Both the position numbers and the translations under genes were made by a program. Of a stretch of DNA of 29,841 bases, positions 6,924 to 14,999 are shown piece by piece (positions within the stretch are counted from its first letter, which is position 1; the number at the start of each line of letters is the position of its first letter). The DNA comes from an uncultured Oscillospiraceae bacterium (lineage in GTDB: Bacteria > Bacillota > Clostridia > Oscillospirales > Oscillospiraceae). The DNA lies in NCBI GenBank assembly GCA_910585265.1, contig CAJUCA010000037.1, forward strand, positions 1-29,841. The letters run 5' to 3'. The notes beneath the pieces are model-generated. The model was not told the origin of the DNA, did no database searches, and saw only the letters and a program-made list of their open reading frames with translations.

Positions 6924-8318
6924 ATGATAGCTTACGGAAGGCGGGGAAACAGCATGGCCTGTCGATATCTGGATAATGACACGCTGGCTCAACTGGTGGA
7001 CGAGCTTTATGACGAGGTTTGCGTCTATGATTCGCAATACAGAATGGTTTATATCAACAAAGCGTGCCAGCGTCATTATGGCTATACGCCTGAGGATCTG
7101 ATCGGCAAGGAGCTGATGACCTTTGAGCATGAGCAGTGGTGGGATATGTCTATCCTGCCCCATGTTTACCAGGACAAGAAGCCCTATGCCATCCGGCAAA
7201 AGACATTGACCGGTTCAAATCTGTTTACCATAGCGATCCCTATCTTTGATGCAAATGGCGAGATTGAATATGTGATCATGAGCGTCCGTGATACCGTGGG
7301 CGATGACATGATCTATACGCATATGGATCCTGCTGCGGTAGCCCCCAGGGATGCCAGAGATCCGAAGATCCTTTACAAGAGCGATGAGATGGCCCTGATC
7401 ATGGAGGACATTCGAAGGGTTGGAAAAACGGACGCAAACTGCCTTTTGGTGGGGGAATCGGGCACAGGAAAGACCATGCTGGCGAAATATATGCACAACC
7501 TCAGCGACCGGCGCGCAAAGCCCTTTGTCTCTGTAAATTGTGCCAGTTTGCCCAAAGAATTGGTGGAATCAGAGCTGTTTGGCTATGCGAAGGGGGCGTT
7601 TACAGGCGCGAAAAGCAGCGGCAAGCCGGGCCTGTTTGAGGTGGCCAACCATGGTACCATTTTGCTTGACGAGATATCAGAGCTTCCGATTTCCGCCCAG
7701 GCAAAGCTGCTCAGCGCAATACAGGAGCGGGAGATTCTGCCTGTGGGTGCCACAGCCCCGGTGAAGATCGACGTAAAAATCATTGCGGCAACCAATAAGG
7801 ATCTGATTAAGCTGATCGACAGCAATGAGTTCCGGGCCGACCTGTACTATCGGCTGAATATTTTTGAACTGAATATCCCGCCGCTCCGCCAGCGCAGGAA
7901 GGATATCACCCCCCTGGCCTGCCACTTCCTGGAGCAGTTTGATGCGCAGTACAAGCGGGAGCACCGTTTTTCGGAAGATACCCTTCAATTTTTTGTGTCA
8001 TATGAATGGCGGGGCAACGTGCGGGAGCTGCACCATGTGATCGAACGCCTTGTTGTCATGGTGGATGTGCCGCTCATTGAGCCCCATCATCTGCCCAAAA
8101 ACATATACTCGGTTACCAGTCCCTCCGCGGAGATGACGCAGTTTCCGCCTGATCTGGACGCGGCGTTGGAGGCCCTGGAGAAAAAGATGATACGAACCTC
8201 CTATCAAAAACACCCGACAAGCCGGGGGGTGGCTGCCGATCTTTCCATCAGCCAAACCAGGGCCGCAAAGCTGATACGCAAGCATTGCGCGCCCCGCGAT
8301 CAGGGGCTGGAGAGCTGA
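6924..8318 (+). CDS. Sigma-54-dependent transcriptional activator with PAS sensor
   Basis: A 464-residue enhancer-binding protein. A PAS domain occupies about residues 18-130 (EVCVYDSQYRMVYINKACQR). The AAA+ domain has Walker A GESGTGKT (177-184), the sigma-54 contact loop GAFTGA (224-229), Walker B GTILLDEI and the arginine-finger region. A Fis-type helix-turn-helix ends the protein (SRGVAADLSISQTRAAKLI). Such proteins use ATP to open promoters held by sigma-54 RNA polymerase. Start: ATG 6924 has GAAAGGA upstream, but the promoter at 6886-6914 would make that mRNA nearly leaderless; ATG 6954 with GGCGGGG 7 nt upstream is a serious alternative and keeps the whole PAS domain. No correctly spaced -24/-12 promoter was recognised nearby, so its target is unknown. 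Confidence 0.9.
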   Translation: MIAYGRRGNSMACRYLDNDTLAQLVDELYDEVCVYDSQYRMVYINKACQRHYGYTPEDLIGKELMTFEHEQWWDMSILPHVYQDKKPYAIRQKTLTGSNLFTIAIPIFDANGEIEYVIMSVRDTVGDDMIYTHMDPAAVAPRDARDPKILYKSDEMALIMEDIRRVGKTDANCLLVGESGTGKTMLAKYMHNLSDRRAKPFVSVNCASLPKELVESELFGYAKGAFTGAKSSGKPGLFEVANHGTILLDEISELPISAQAKLLSAIQEREILPVGATAPVKIDVKIIAATNKDLIKLIDSNEFRADLYYRLNIFELNIPPLRQRRKDITPLACHFLEQFDAQYKREHRFSEDTLQFFVSYEWRGNVRELHHVIERLVVMVDVPLIEPHHLPKNIYSVTSPSAEMTQFPPDLDAALEALEKKMIRTSYQKHPTSRGVAADLSISQTRAAKLIRKHCAPRDQGLES

Positions 8319-8438
8319 CGGAGTGTGAAGCGTGCGCGGGAACGGAGGGGTGCCGCGGGAGGTAAAAACAACGGAACTGGCAAGGTACTGCAAAAAGGAG
8401 CTCGAAGCAGTTGGACTGCCCAAGTTACCTATGTGCGG

Positions 8439-8481
8439 GCGGAGGCAATGGAGCGGAAAGCGCTATTGCCTCCGCTTTTTT
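8439..8481 (+). terminator. Strong rho-independent terminator
   Basis: GCGGAGGCAAT (8439-8449) pairs perfectly with ATTGCCTCCGC (8465-8475), directly followed by TTTTTT (8476-8481). The loop contains GAGCGGAAAGCGCT, itself partly paired. It lies 120 bp after the sigma-54 activator. Confidence 0.85.
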
Positions 8482-8968
8482 GGAATAAAAAGCCCCTCAA
8501 AGCACCGGGCGGCGGCGTTTTGAGGGTGGGCAATCGGTTGATAAAATGAGATTTTCAGTTCAAATCTGGGTAGCAGATCCATAGAATCCGTTGCTTCTGC
8601 TGAAGCGGCGGATTTCTTTGTGCTTTCAGTGCTTTTTTGTGGCTAAATGTTTAAAATGTGGATTTGATCACATGACCAGCCACAGGCAGAAAAGCTTCTA
8701 TCAACATTCTGACAGGGCAGACTATGGAGGTACAGCAGAAAAACCGAAGATGCGGGCCTAACTCAGATTATAGGGGAACCGCGCCGGATGAATTTCTACC
8801 CCTTAGGGAAAAGAACTCCGGGCCGTCCGTCCCCCGATAGCCCCCACCCCTGACATAACAGCGCGGGGACAGATGGATACATCAGATTTAGCAAAGAAAA
8901 CAAAACTTTCCTGGTAAATTTCGTCATTCTGACCAAAATCCACCTTGGAAAATTGGCTGATTAACAAA

Positions 8969-8997
8969 TTGCCAAAAAAATATCCGTATGGTATCCT
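8969..8997 (+). promoter_or_regulatory. Promoter of the GH101 gene
   Basis: TTGCCA (8969-8974), 17-bp spacer, TATCCT (8992-8997). The expected leader of about 100 nt contains a small hairpin with CGGGT / ACCCG arms (about 9043-9058), then the purine-rich ribosome site AGGAAAGGAAAAGG before ATG 9103. Confidence 0.5.
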
Positions 8998-9102
8998 CAC
9001 AGGGCGGAAGGGGGATTTCTCCGTCCTCCCCTCTGTGCCGGCGGGTGCGAAAACCCGTCCGGCGGACCTGGACGGGCCAAACAGGAAAGGAAAAGGGATC
9101 TT

Positions 9103-12100
9103 ATGAGAAAAACCGGAAAACGTTGGCTGGCGGCGTTTTTGTGCCTGATGATGGCACTGACGCTCCTGCCGCTCCAGGCGTTCGCGGCGGAAGCGGATAC
9201 CGCTCCGGCCGGGGTCCTGGCGGAGTTCAGCAAGGAGGGACTTGCGGAGCTGTCCACCGGCACCATGAAGGTGTACGTGGACGAGGCGTTCCCCCGTGTT
9301 GTGCGGTACGTGCTGAACCCCGGCACGGACAAGGAGACAGCGGTGGACGGCCAGCCTGACGCGCTGGACGTTGTCATGCTCAACGGCGTGGCCGTAAAGC
9401 CTGTTGTCACCAGCTCCAAAAGCTCCGACGGCAAGACCATCACCTACACCATGACCGTGGACGAGAACGCCAGGAACACGGCGGGGACGGCCCTGGTAAC
9501 CAAGATGGACGGTGACGGCAAGGCCGTGCGGGATGAGAACGATCAGATCGTCAAAGAGGAAAAGACCGTGGACACCGGGCTGAACGTCAAAATCACCGCC
9601 CGGATCGTGGCGGGCGGCGACGGGGATAACACCCTGGCGTTCTACATCGACAAGGTGGACTACCTGAAGAACGACCGGATGGAACATCCCCTGGAGACCA
9701 TTGAGATCCCCAACCACAGCCTGGTCTCCATGGCCACCGACGGCAAGGACAAGTCCGTGGCCATCACCGGGGGCGTGGCCCGCAATACCTCCGTGGCCAC
9801 CAGCGACAAGACCGTTTTCGCCCACGACAAGATGGGCCAGAGCGAGACGATGGATTTCTTCGCCGGATTCCTCTGCAACGGCCGGGTCAGCGTCAGTCTG
9901 GCCAGCAACTCCGAGTATACCCCCAACAGCCGTCTGGCCGGCTGCGACAACAACCCGGTGCGGGCGGTGTTCTCCCCCAGCGAGGACGGCAGGACCGAGT
10001 CGATCGGCCTGGGCAGCACCCTGTGGTACTATGACCGCAAGATCAGCAGCCTTACCATGTACGACGCCGACGTATACAAAGAGACCGGCGCGTATCCCAC
10101 CCTGGGCGAGTGGGAGCTTCACGCCATCCCCGCCGACAAGCTGGTCCATGAACCCACCGAGCTGCCCCTGTTCGCCAAGGTGGTGCTCACCGACAAGGAC
10201 GAGAACGGCGACGGCAAAATGGACTGGCAGGACGGTGCCATCGCCTACCGCGGCACCATCATGCACATCCCCGTCAACAGCGAGCTGGTGCGGGACGCGG
10301 TGAACCTGCGCATCAGCATGAACTTCGGCGGACACGCCCAGCACCCCTTCCTGATGGCGTTGGACAACGTCAAGCGGGTGGCCCTGAACACCGACGGGCT
10401 GGGCCAGCTGGTCCTGCTCAAGGGCTACGCCAGCGAGGGCCATGACTCCGGCCACCCCGATTACTGGAACGTGGGCGAGCGCATGGGCGGCGTGAAGGAC
10501 ATGATCACCATGATGGAGGAGGGTGCCAAGCTGGGAGCCCAGTTCGGCATCCATGTGAACGCCTCCGAGTTTTACCCCGAGGCCAAGGCCTTTGACGAGA
10601 ACCGCGTGGGCCGCTACAACAGCACTGGGGGCCTGCGCTACGGCTGGAACTGGATCGACCAGGGCGTGAACATGAACGTCGCCTACGACTTCGCCACCGG
10701 AGACCGGGCGGAGCGGTTCCAGAAGCTGTATGACCTGATCGGCGACCGCCTGTCCTTCGTGTATGTGGACGTGTGGGGCAATGGACAGCACGGCATCAAC
10801 GAGGACGGCTGGATGACCCGCCAGCTCACCAAGGAGATCACCGGGGGGCGGGATTGGCGCATCACCCAGGAGTGGTCCTTCGCCAACCCCTACGACTCCA
10901 CCTTCCAGCACTGGACCTCCGACTACACCTACGGCGACTACAGCTACAAGGGCTGGCTGAACAGTGCCGTGCTGCGCTTCCTGCTCAACGAGTACAAGGA
11001 CGCCTTCCCCGCCGACTTCCCCACCTACGGCGGCGCGTGCAACGCCCCGCTGCTGGGCGGCCCCGCCATGCAGGGCTTTGAGGGCTGGCAGAAGGACGAC
11101 GAGTACAATCTGTCCATCTACAACACCTTCAACCAGATGGTGTATACCAAGTTCCTCCAGCACTATGACATTATGCAGTGGACCAACGCGGAAAACAGCG
11201 TGACCATGCCCTACAGCAAGGGGGCCAACGGTGCCCGCACCGAGACCGCCCAGTGGACCCCCGAGATGCAGATCGTCCTTCAGGACGGCGGCGACAAGGT
11301 GGTAGTCACCCGGGGCCTGGACGATGAGCTGGACGCCAAGGCCGTCTACTCCGCGGAGGATGAGACCGCCTACCGCTCCCGCGTCATCACGCTGAACGGC
11401 AAGGTGATCCTCACCGGTGCCCCCGCCTCCGCAGGCGAGGATCCCGTGTTCCCGGCGGACAAGGCCACCCTGAAGTACCTGATCCCCTGGTACTGGGACG
11501 CCGCCACCGGTGAGCGGGTGTCCGCCGATGACGAGAAGCTGTACCACTGGAACGCCAAGGGCGGCGCGTCCACCTGGGATCTGCCCGACGGCTGGGAGAA
11601 CCTCAAGAACGTGGTGGTTTATGAGCTGTCCGACCAGGGCCGGGGCGAGGCCCAGACCCTGGCTGTCACCGGCGGCAAGGTCTCCTTCCCCGGGGGCACC
11701 AAGGCCAACACCGCCTACGTGGTGGTGAAGGGCGAGTCCGTCAAGGGCCCCCAGATCACCTACAGCACCGGGATGCACGTGGAGGACGCCTACTTCAACC
11801 TGGACATGGACAGCAGCCCCTGGACCTCCACCGGCACCACCAGCCGCGAGACCAACCCCGGCGGCATCTCCGCCGTGAAGCTGGACGGCGACGCCTCCGT
11901 GAGCCAGAAGCTGACGGATCTGAAGTCCGGCCGGAAGTACGTCACCTATGTGGGCGTGGACAACATGAGCGACGGCAAGGCGTCCGTCACCATCACCGAC
12001 CAGGACGGCAAGGTGCTGGCCAGCAGCTACACCCTGCGGTCCATCGCCCAGAACTACGTCAGTGCCTACCCCCTGCACACCCTCTACAACAGCACCACCG

Positions 12101-13794
12101 GGGGCTTCTACGAGAACCGGGAGAGCCGCTTCCAGAACCTGTACGTGTTCTTTACCCCCCAGGCGGGCAAGACCTACACCATCACCCTCAGCCACGAGGG
12201 CGAGGGCAGGGCCTATTTCGCCGGGGTGCGCACGCTGGAGACCCAGGCGGACAACTTCACCTATGACAAGGACGGCAACGTGACGGGCTTCTTCCAGGAC
12301 TTCGAGAACGTGGCCCAGGGCCTGTACCCCTTCGTAGTCAGCGGCTTTGAGGGCGTGGAGGACAACCGGATCCACCTGTCCGAGCTGCACGCCCCCTATA
12401 CCCAGGGCGGCTGGGACGTGAAGAAGCTGGACGACGTGATCGACGGCGAGTGGTCCGTGAAGATCAACGGCCTGACCAGCGGTGTGGGCCAGATCCTCAT
12501 CCAGACCATTCCCCAGAACTTCCGCTTTGAGCCGGGCAAGACCTACACCGTGGAGTTCGACTACGAGCTGGGCACCACCGGAAGCTACTATGTGGCCATC
12601 GGCGAGGGCGAGTGCGGGTACGACGCCTACGGCTATCCCACCAGCGCGGGCTGCCCGACGGTGGAGCTGACCCAGACCCTGAACAAGGATCACAACTTCG
12701 CCGCCTCCAGCAAGACGGCCAAGGCCCCCGTGGGCCACGCCCGCTTCACCGTGGTGGGCGGCGCGTCCGGCCAGACCTGGATCGCCATCGTCTCCGACGA
12801 GGCCGCCGACACCCAGGGCACCAGCGGCAACGAGGCCAACTTCGGCGGCTACCAGGATTTTGTGCTGGACAACCTGAGGATCACCCTGGAGGATACCGAC
12901 AAGAGCGGGCTGTACCATCAGGTGTGCGTTGCGGGCCGGGTGGACGCGGACAGCTGCGCCAAGGCCGACGGCTATGCGGGCACCTTCGCGGAGGCCTTCG
13001 CCGCCTTTGAGACCGCCCTGACCGAGGCCAAGACCCTGCTGAACGACCCCGAGGCCGGCGACGCCGACGCTGTGAAGGCCGCCGCCGACAAGCTGGCCGC
13101 CGCGCTGGCCGGCCTCAAGCCCCTGCCCGTGGTGGATGTCACCGTGACCCGCGCCGGGGGCAAGGACGGCGTGGACCTCAAGGTGGTGGACTCCAAGGAC
13201 GAGACGCTGGTGGACGTGAGCATTCCCGCCGCCATCCCCGCCGGCAAGACCTTCACCGATGTGCCCGCCAGCCACTGGGCGGCCCAGGCCATCCGTGAGG
13301 CCAACGGGCTTGGCATACTCAACGGCGTCAGCGCGGACAAGTTCGCGCCCAGCGGCACTCTGAACCGGGCCATGGTGGCCACCGCCCTGTTTAACCTGTC
13401 CCACGGACAGAAGGGCTATGACGCCAGCTTCACCGATGTCCCCGCCGGGAGCTGGTACGCCGACAGCGTGGCTTGGGCCAGCCGCACCGGCGTGGTCCAG
13501 GGCTATGACGGGAACGTGTTCAAGCCCCTGGACAACATCACCCGGGAGCAGCTTGCCGTGATGCTGTTCCGCTATGCCAAGCTGACGGACATCGGGACCG
13601 TGGGCTTTGGCAATGAGCTGGGTGACTTTGACGACGGCGGCGAGGTGCACGCCTGGGCCGAGGAGGCCATGGTCTGGTGCGTGGTGAACGGCATCATCAC
13701 GGGCAAGACCACAAAGATCCTGGCCCCCACCGCCACCGCCACCCGCGCCGAGGCCGCTGCGATGCTCCTGCGGATGGTAGAGCTGATGAAGTAA
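9103..13794 (+). CDS. SLH-anchored endo-alpha-N-acetylgalactosaminidase (GH101)
   Basis: A 1563-residue surface enzyme. GH101 enzymes release the core-1 disaccharide Gal-beta-1,3-GalNAc from Ser/Thr of mucin-type glycoproteins. Residues 1-29 are a signal peptide ending QAFAAE. The catalytic region shows FVYVDVWGNGQ with the likely nucleophile Asp556 and ITQEWSF with the likely acid/base Glu590; their 34-residue spacing is close to that of characterised GH101 enzymes. Further family blocks are DYTYGDYSYKGWLNS and NAPLLGGPAMQGFEGW. Beta-rich, probably carbohydrate-binding modules follow (about 890-1270), then a short helical FIVAR-like stretch (about 1300-1345) and three SLH repeats (about 1384-1560, e.g. 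FTDVPASHWAAQAI), which bind the secondary wall polymer. It stands alone with its own promoter. Family call is firm; substrate is inferred from the family. Confidence 0.9.
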   Translation: MRKTGKRWLAAFLCLMMALTLLPLQAFAAEADTAPAGVLAEFSKEGLAELSTGTMKVYVDEAFPRVVRYVLNPGTDKETAVDGQPDALDVVMLNGVAVKPVVTSSKSSDGKTITYTMTVDENARNTAGTALVTKMDGDGKAVRDENDQIVKEEKTVDTGLNVKITARIVAGGDGDNTLAFYIDKVDYLKNDRMEHPLETIEIPNHSLVSMATDGKDKSVAITGGVARNTSVATSDKTVFAHDKMGQSETMDFFAGFLCNGRVSVSLASNSEYTPNSRLAGCDNNPVRAVFSPSEDGRTESIGLGSTLWYYDRKISSLTMYDADVYKETGAYPTLGEWELHAIPADKLVHEPTELPLFAKVVLTDKDENGDGKMDWQDGAIAYRGTIMHIPVNSELVRDAVNLRISMNFGGHAQHPFLMALDNVKRVALNTDGLGQLVLLKGYASEGHDSGHPDYWNVGERMGGVKDMITMMEEGAKLGAQFGIHVNASEFYPEAKAFDENRVGRYNSTGGLRYGWNWIDQGVNMNVAYDFATGDRAERFQKLYDLIGDRLSFVYVDVWGNGQHGINEDGWMTRQLTKEITGGRDWRITQEWSFANPYDSTFQHWTSDYTYGDYSYKGWLNSAVLRFLLNEYKDAFPADFPTYGGACNAPLLGGPAMQGFEGWQKDDEYNLSIYNTFNQMVYTKFLQHYDIMQWTNAENSVTMPYSKGANGARTETAQWTPEMQIVLQDGGDKVVVTRGLDDELDAKAVYSAEDETAYRSRVITLNGKVILTGAPASAGEDPVFPADKATLKYLIPWYWDAATGERVSADDEKLYHWNAKGGASTWDLPDGWENLKNVVVYELSDQGRGEAQTLAVTGGKVSFPGGTKANTAYVVVKGESVKGPQITYSTGMHVEDAYFNLDMDSSPWTSTGTTSRETNPGGISAVKLDGDASVSQKLTDLKSGRKYVTYVGVDNMSDGKASVTITDQDGKVLASSYTLRSIAQNYVSAYPLHTLYNSTTGGFYENRESRFQNLYVFFTPQAGKTYTITLSHEGEGRAYFAGVRTLETQADNFTYDKDGNVTGFFQDFENVAQGLYPFVVSGFEGVEDNRIHLSELHAPYTQGGWDVKKLDDVIDGEWSVKINGLTSGVGQILIQTIPQNFRFEPGKTYTVEFDYELGTTGSYYVAIGEGECGYDAYGYPTSAGCPTVELTQTLNKDHNFAASSKTAKAPVGHARFTVVGGASGQTWIAIVSDEAADTQGTSGNEANFGGYQDFVLDNLRITLEDTDKSGLYHQVCVAGRVDADSCAKADGYAGTFAEAFAAFETALTEAKTLLNDPEAGDADAVKAAADKLAAALAGLKPLPVVDVTVTRAGGKDGVDLKVVDSKDETLVDVSIPAAIPAGKTFTDVPASHWAAQAIREANGLGILNGVSADKFAPSGTLNRAMVATALFNLSHGQKGYDASFTDVPAGSWYADSVAWASRTGVVQGYDGNVFKPLDNITREQLAVMLFRYAKLTDIGTVGFGNELGDFDDGGEVHAWAEEAMVWCVVNGIITGKTTKILAPTATATRAEAAAMLLRMVELMK

Positions 13795-14118
13795 GAAGCT
13801 GCACCAATAGCCGAAGTATTCAGAGCCTGTATTCACAGCCGAGGATGCCGTCTGGCCGAGGGATTTTTCCGTCAGGCAAGGCGAATTTTCGCCGGAATAC
13901 TTTGTGTATTGCAAGAAAATTCAACGCAGCATGGCGGAAAAAGACCCGGCCAGACGGCGTTTGAGGTTGTGAATACAGGTTCTCAGATTCGCGAGTCAGA
14001 ATTGCCGGTGGCAAGGCGAAAAATCGCGGGAATACTTTGTGTATTTCAAGATTTTTCAACGCGGCCAGCGGCAATTCTGGCCGTTAAGCTGGGTGCTGAG
14101 GCTATTGGTACAGCTTCT
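13794..14118. mobile_element. MITE-like element of nested inverted repeats
   Basis: A 325-bp non-coding unit bounded by 19-bp terminal inverted repeats (AGAAGCTGCACCAATAGCC at 13794-13812; its complement with one mismatch at 14100-14118). Inside lie two long imperfect palindromes. The first, about 13822-13983, has arms beginning AGAGCCTGTATTCACA / TGTGAATACAGGTTCT and GCCGTCTGGCCG / CGGCCAGACGGC. The second, about 13997-14081, has arms CAGAATTGCCG / CGGCAATTCTG. Both centre on the same core GGAATACTTTGTGTATT (13894-13910 and 14029-14045). There is no transposase, and no clear target-site duplication. The left end overlaps the last base of the GH101 stop codon. A transposase-dependent miniature element is the simplest reading; a processed structured RNA or an extended terminator are alternatives. 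Confidence 0.65.
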
Positions 14119-14159
14119 AAGCCTGTTTGACGAAAGGCCAATCGAACGAAGTATGCACA

Positions 14160-14194
14160 GCGGCCCGCCTCCTTGGAATAGGGAGGCGGGCCGC
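14160..14194 (-). terminator. Terminator-like hairpin between the MITE-like element and the PilZ gene
   Basis: A perfect 13-bp stem GCGGCCCGCCTCC (14160-14172) / GGAGGCGGGCCGC (14182-14194) with a 9-nt loop. It is 83 bp past the PilZ stop on the minus strand. T tracts are poor on both strands, so direction and strength are uncertain. Confidence 0.45.
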
Positions 14195-14277
14195 CGCTGT
14201 GTCCGGCTTTACCGCTGGGGTGGACTTGTCCTCAATGGGGTATGCGGTCATATGGCCCTTCCTGTGCTCAAAAGTGC

Positions 14278-14967
14278 TTAGGACCGCTTTCTTTTCTGCC
14301 GCTGGACCGCAAAAATATTTTGTGTGATCCGCTCCTGATCAGGCTCCGTCAGCTCAATAAACCGGCACCCATATTCAAACCTGCCGCCGTCCTTCTCTAT
14401 GACGCGCACGACCTGGGCGAACATGGCCGACTCCGGCCTGTCCTCCAGCAGCCGGACCTTCAGCAGGAACTTATCCCCCTCGTGGTACCGGTGCTCCGAG
14501 CTGATGCTGGCCCCGCCCACGCTGATATTCAGCAGCTTGCAGGGCCTTTCCCCCATGCCCAAGCCGCTGAAGGTTGTGGCGGTGGCCTCCAGGTTTGTCT
14601 CCAGCCGGAAAAAGGCGCGGTCGTTGCCCACGCGGACCACGGTCAAATTCTCCACCTGCCAGATGCGCTGGGGGCCGGAGGCAATGACGCCCTCCATATA
14701 GACCGCTTTTCTCTCGTAGTCGCTGTACCCCCGGATCCTGGCGTGGATGGTGCCGATGTCCTGGGCGATTTCGGATTCGGAATACTGGTGCAGCTCCGCC
14801 TTGTCCCCGTGGAGGCCCAGCAGCTTGGCCACAAAGAGGATCTCTCCCGCGTCCGTGGTCACCTCCACCCGCATTCCGGAATAAACGTCAAGCTGATCGT
14901 CCGCGTCCCCGCGCTTCTGAGGCGGCTGGACCTTCGCCTTCTGATTGAAAAGGTCAAGTAAGCTCAC
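14278..14967 (-). CDS. PilZ-domain c-di-GMP-binding protein (YcgR-like)
   Basis: A 229-residue cytosolic protein with an N-terminal YcgR/PilZN-like beta domain (about 25-105: GMRVEVTTDAGEILFVAKLL) and a C-terminal PilZ domain. The PilZ c-di-GMP signature is present as the Arg pair in DRAFFR and as NISVGGASI (D/NxSxxG). Proteins of this build act on flagella, exopolysaccharide or other envelope targets once they bind c-di-GMP. The GTG at 14967 is chosen as start: AGGAGG lies 6 nt upstream. A longer frame from 15024 would overlap the end of the preceding diguanylate cyclase gene and lacks a ribosome site. It follows that gene by 32 bp on the same strand, suggesting that they are co-transcribed. 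Confidence 0.85.
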   Translation of the reverse strand: MSLLDLFNQKAKVQPPQKRGDADDQLDVYSGMRVEVTTDAGEILFVAKLLGLHGDKAELHQYSESEIAQDIGTIHARIRGYSDYERKAVYMEGVIASGPQRIWQVENLTVVRVGNDRAFFRLETNLEATATTFSGLGMGERPCKLLNISVGGASISSEHRYHEGDKFLLKVRLLEDRPESAMFAQVVRVIEKDGGRFEYGCRFIELTEPDQERITQNIFAVQRQKRKRS

Positions 14968-14999
14968 AGTGTACCTCCTGCTGTTCTGATTCCTCAAGG

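Larger units (their letters stand above)
8319..9102. other. 784-bp intergenic region upstream of the GH101 gene
   Basis: No gene is supported here. It contains the activator's terminator (8439-8481), a second imperfect hairpin (CCCTCAAA ... TTTTGAGGG, about 8493-8526), an AT-richer stretch (about 8540-8760) with only short frames lacking ribosome sites, and the GH101 promoter and leader (8969-9102). The base composition is clearly lower in GC than the following gene. Confidence 0.5.

Noticed and set aside
8378..8392. A sigma-54 promoter-like TGGCA...TGCA just after the sigma-54 activator, followed by AAAAAGGAG
   Set aside because: The GG and GC elements are separated by 9 bases instead of the required 10, and the only frame downstream is about 25 codons running into a terminator.
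8325..8549. Short + strand frames after the activator (63-74 codons)
   Set aside because: They read straight through a strong terminator hairpin and lack a properly placed ribosome site.
8803..13914. A 1703-codon open frame on the minus strand opposite the GH101 gene
   Set aside because: It mirrors the codon bias of the GC-rich + strand gene, has a Val/Gly/His/Leu-rich composition without family motifs, and has no ribosome site. The + strand frame has a signal peptide, catalytic motifs and SLH repeats.
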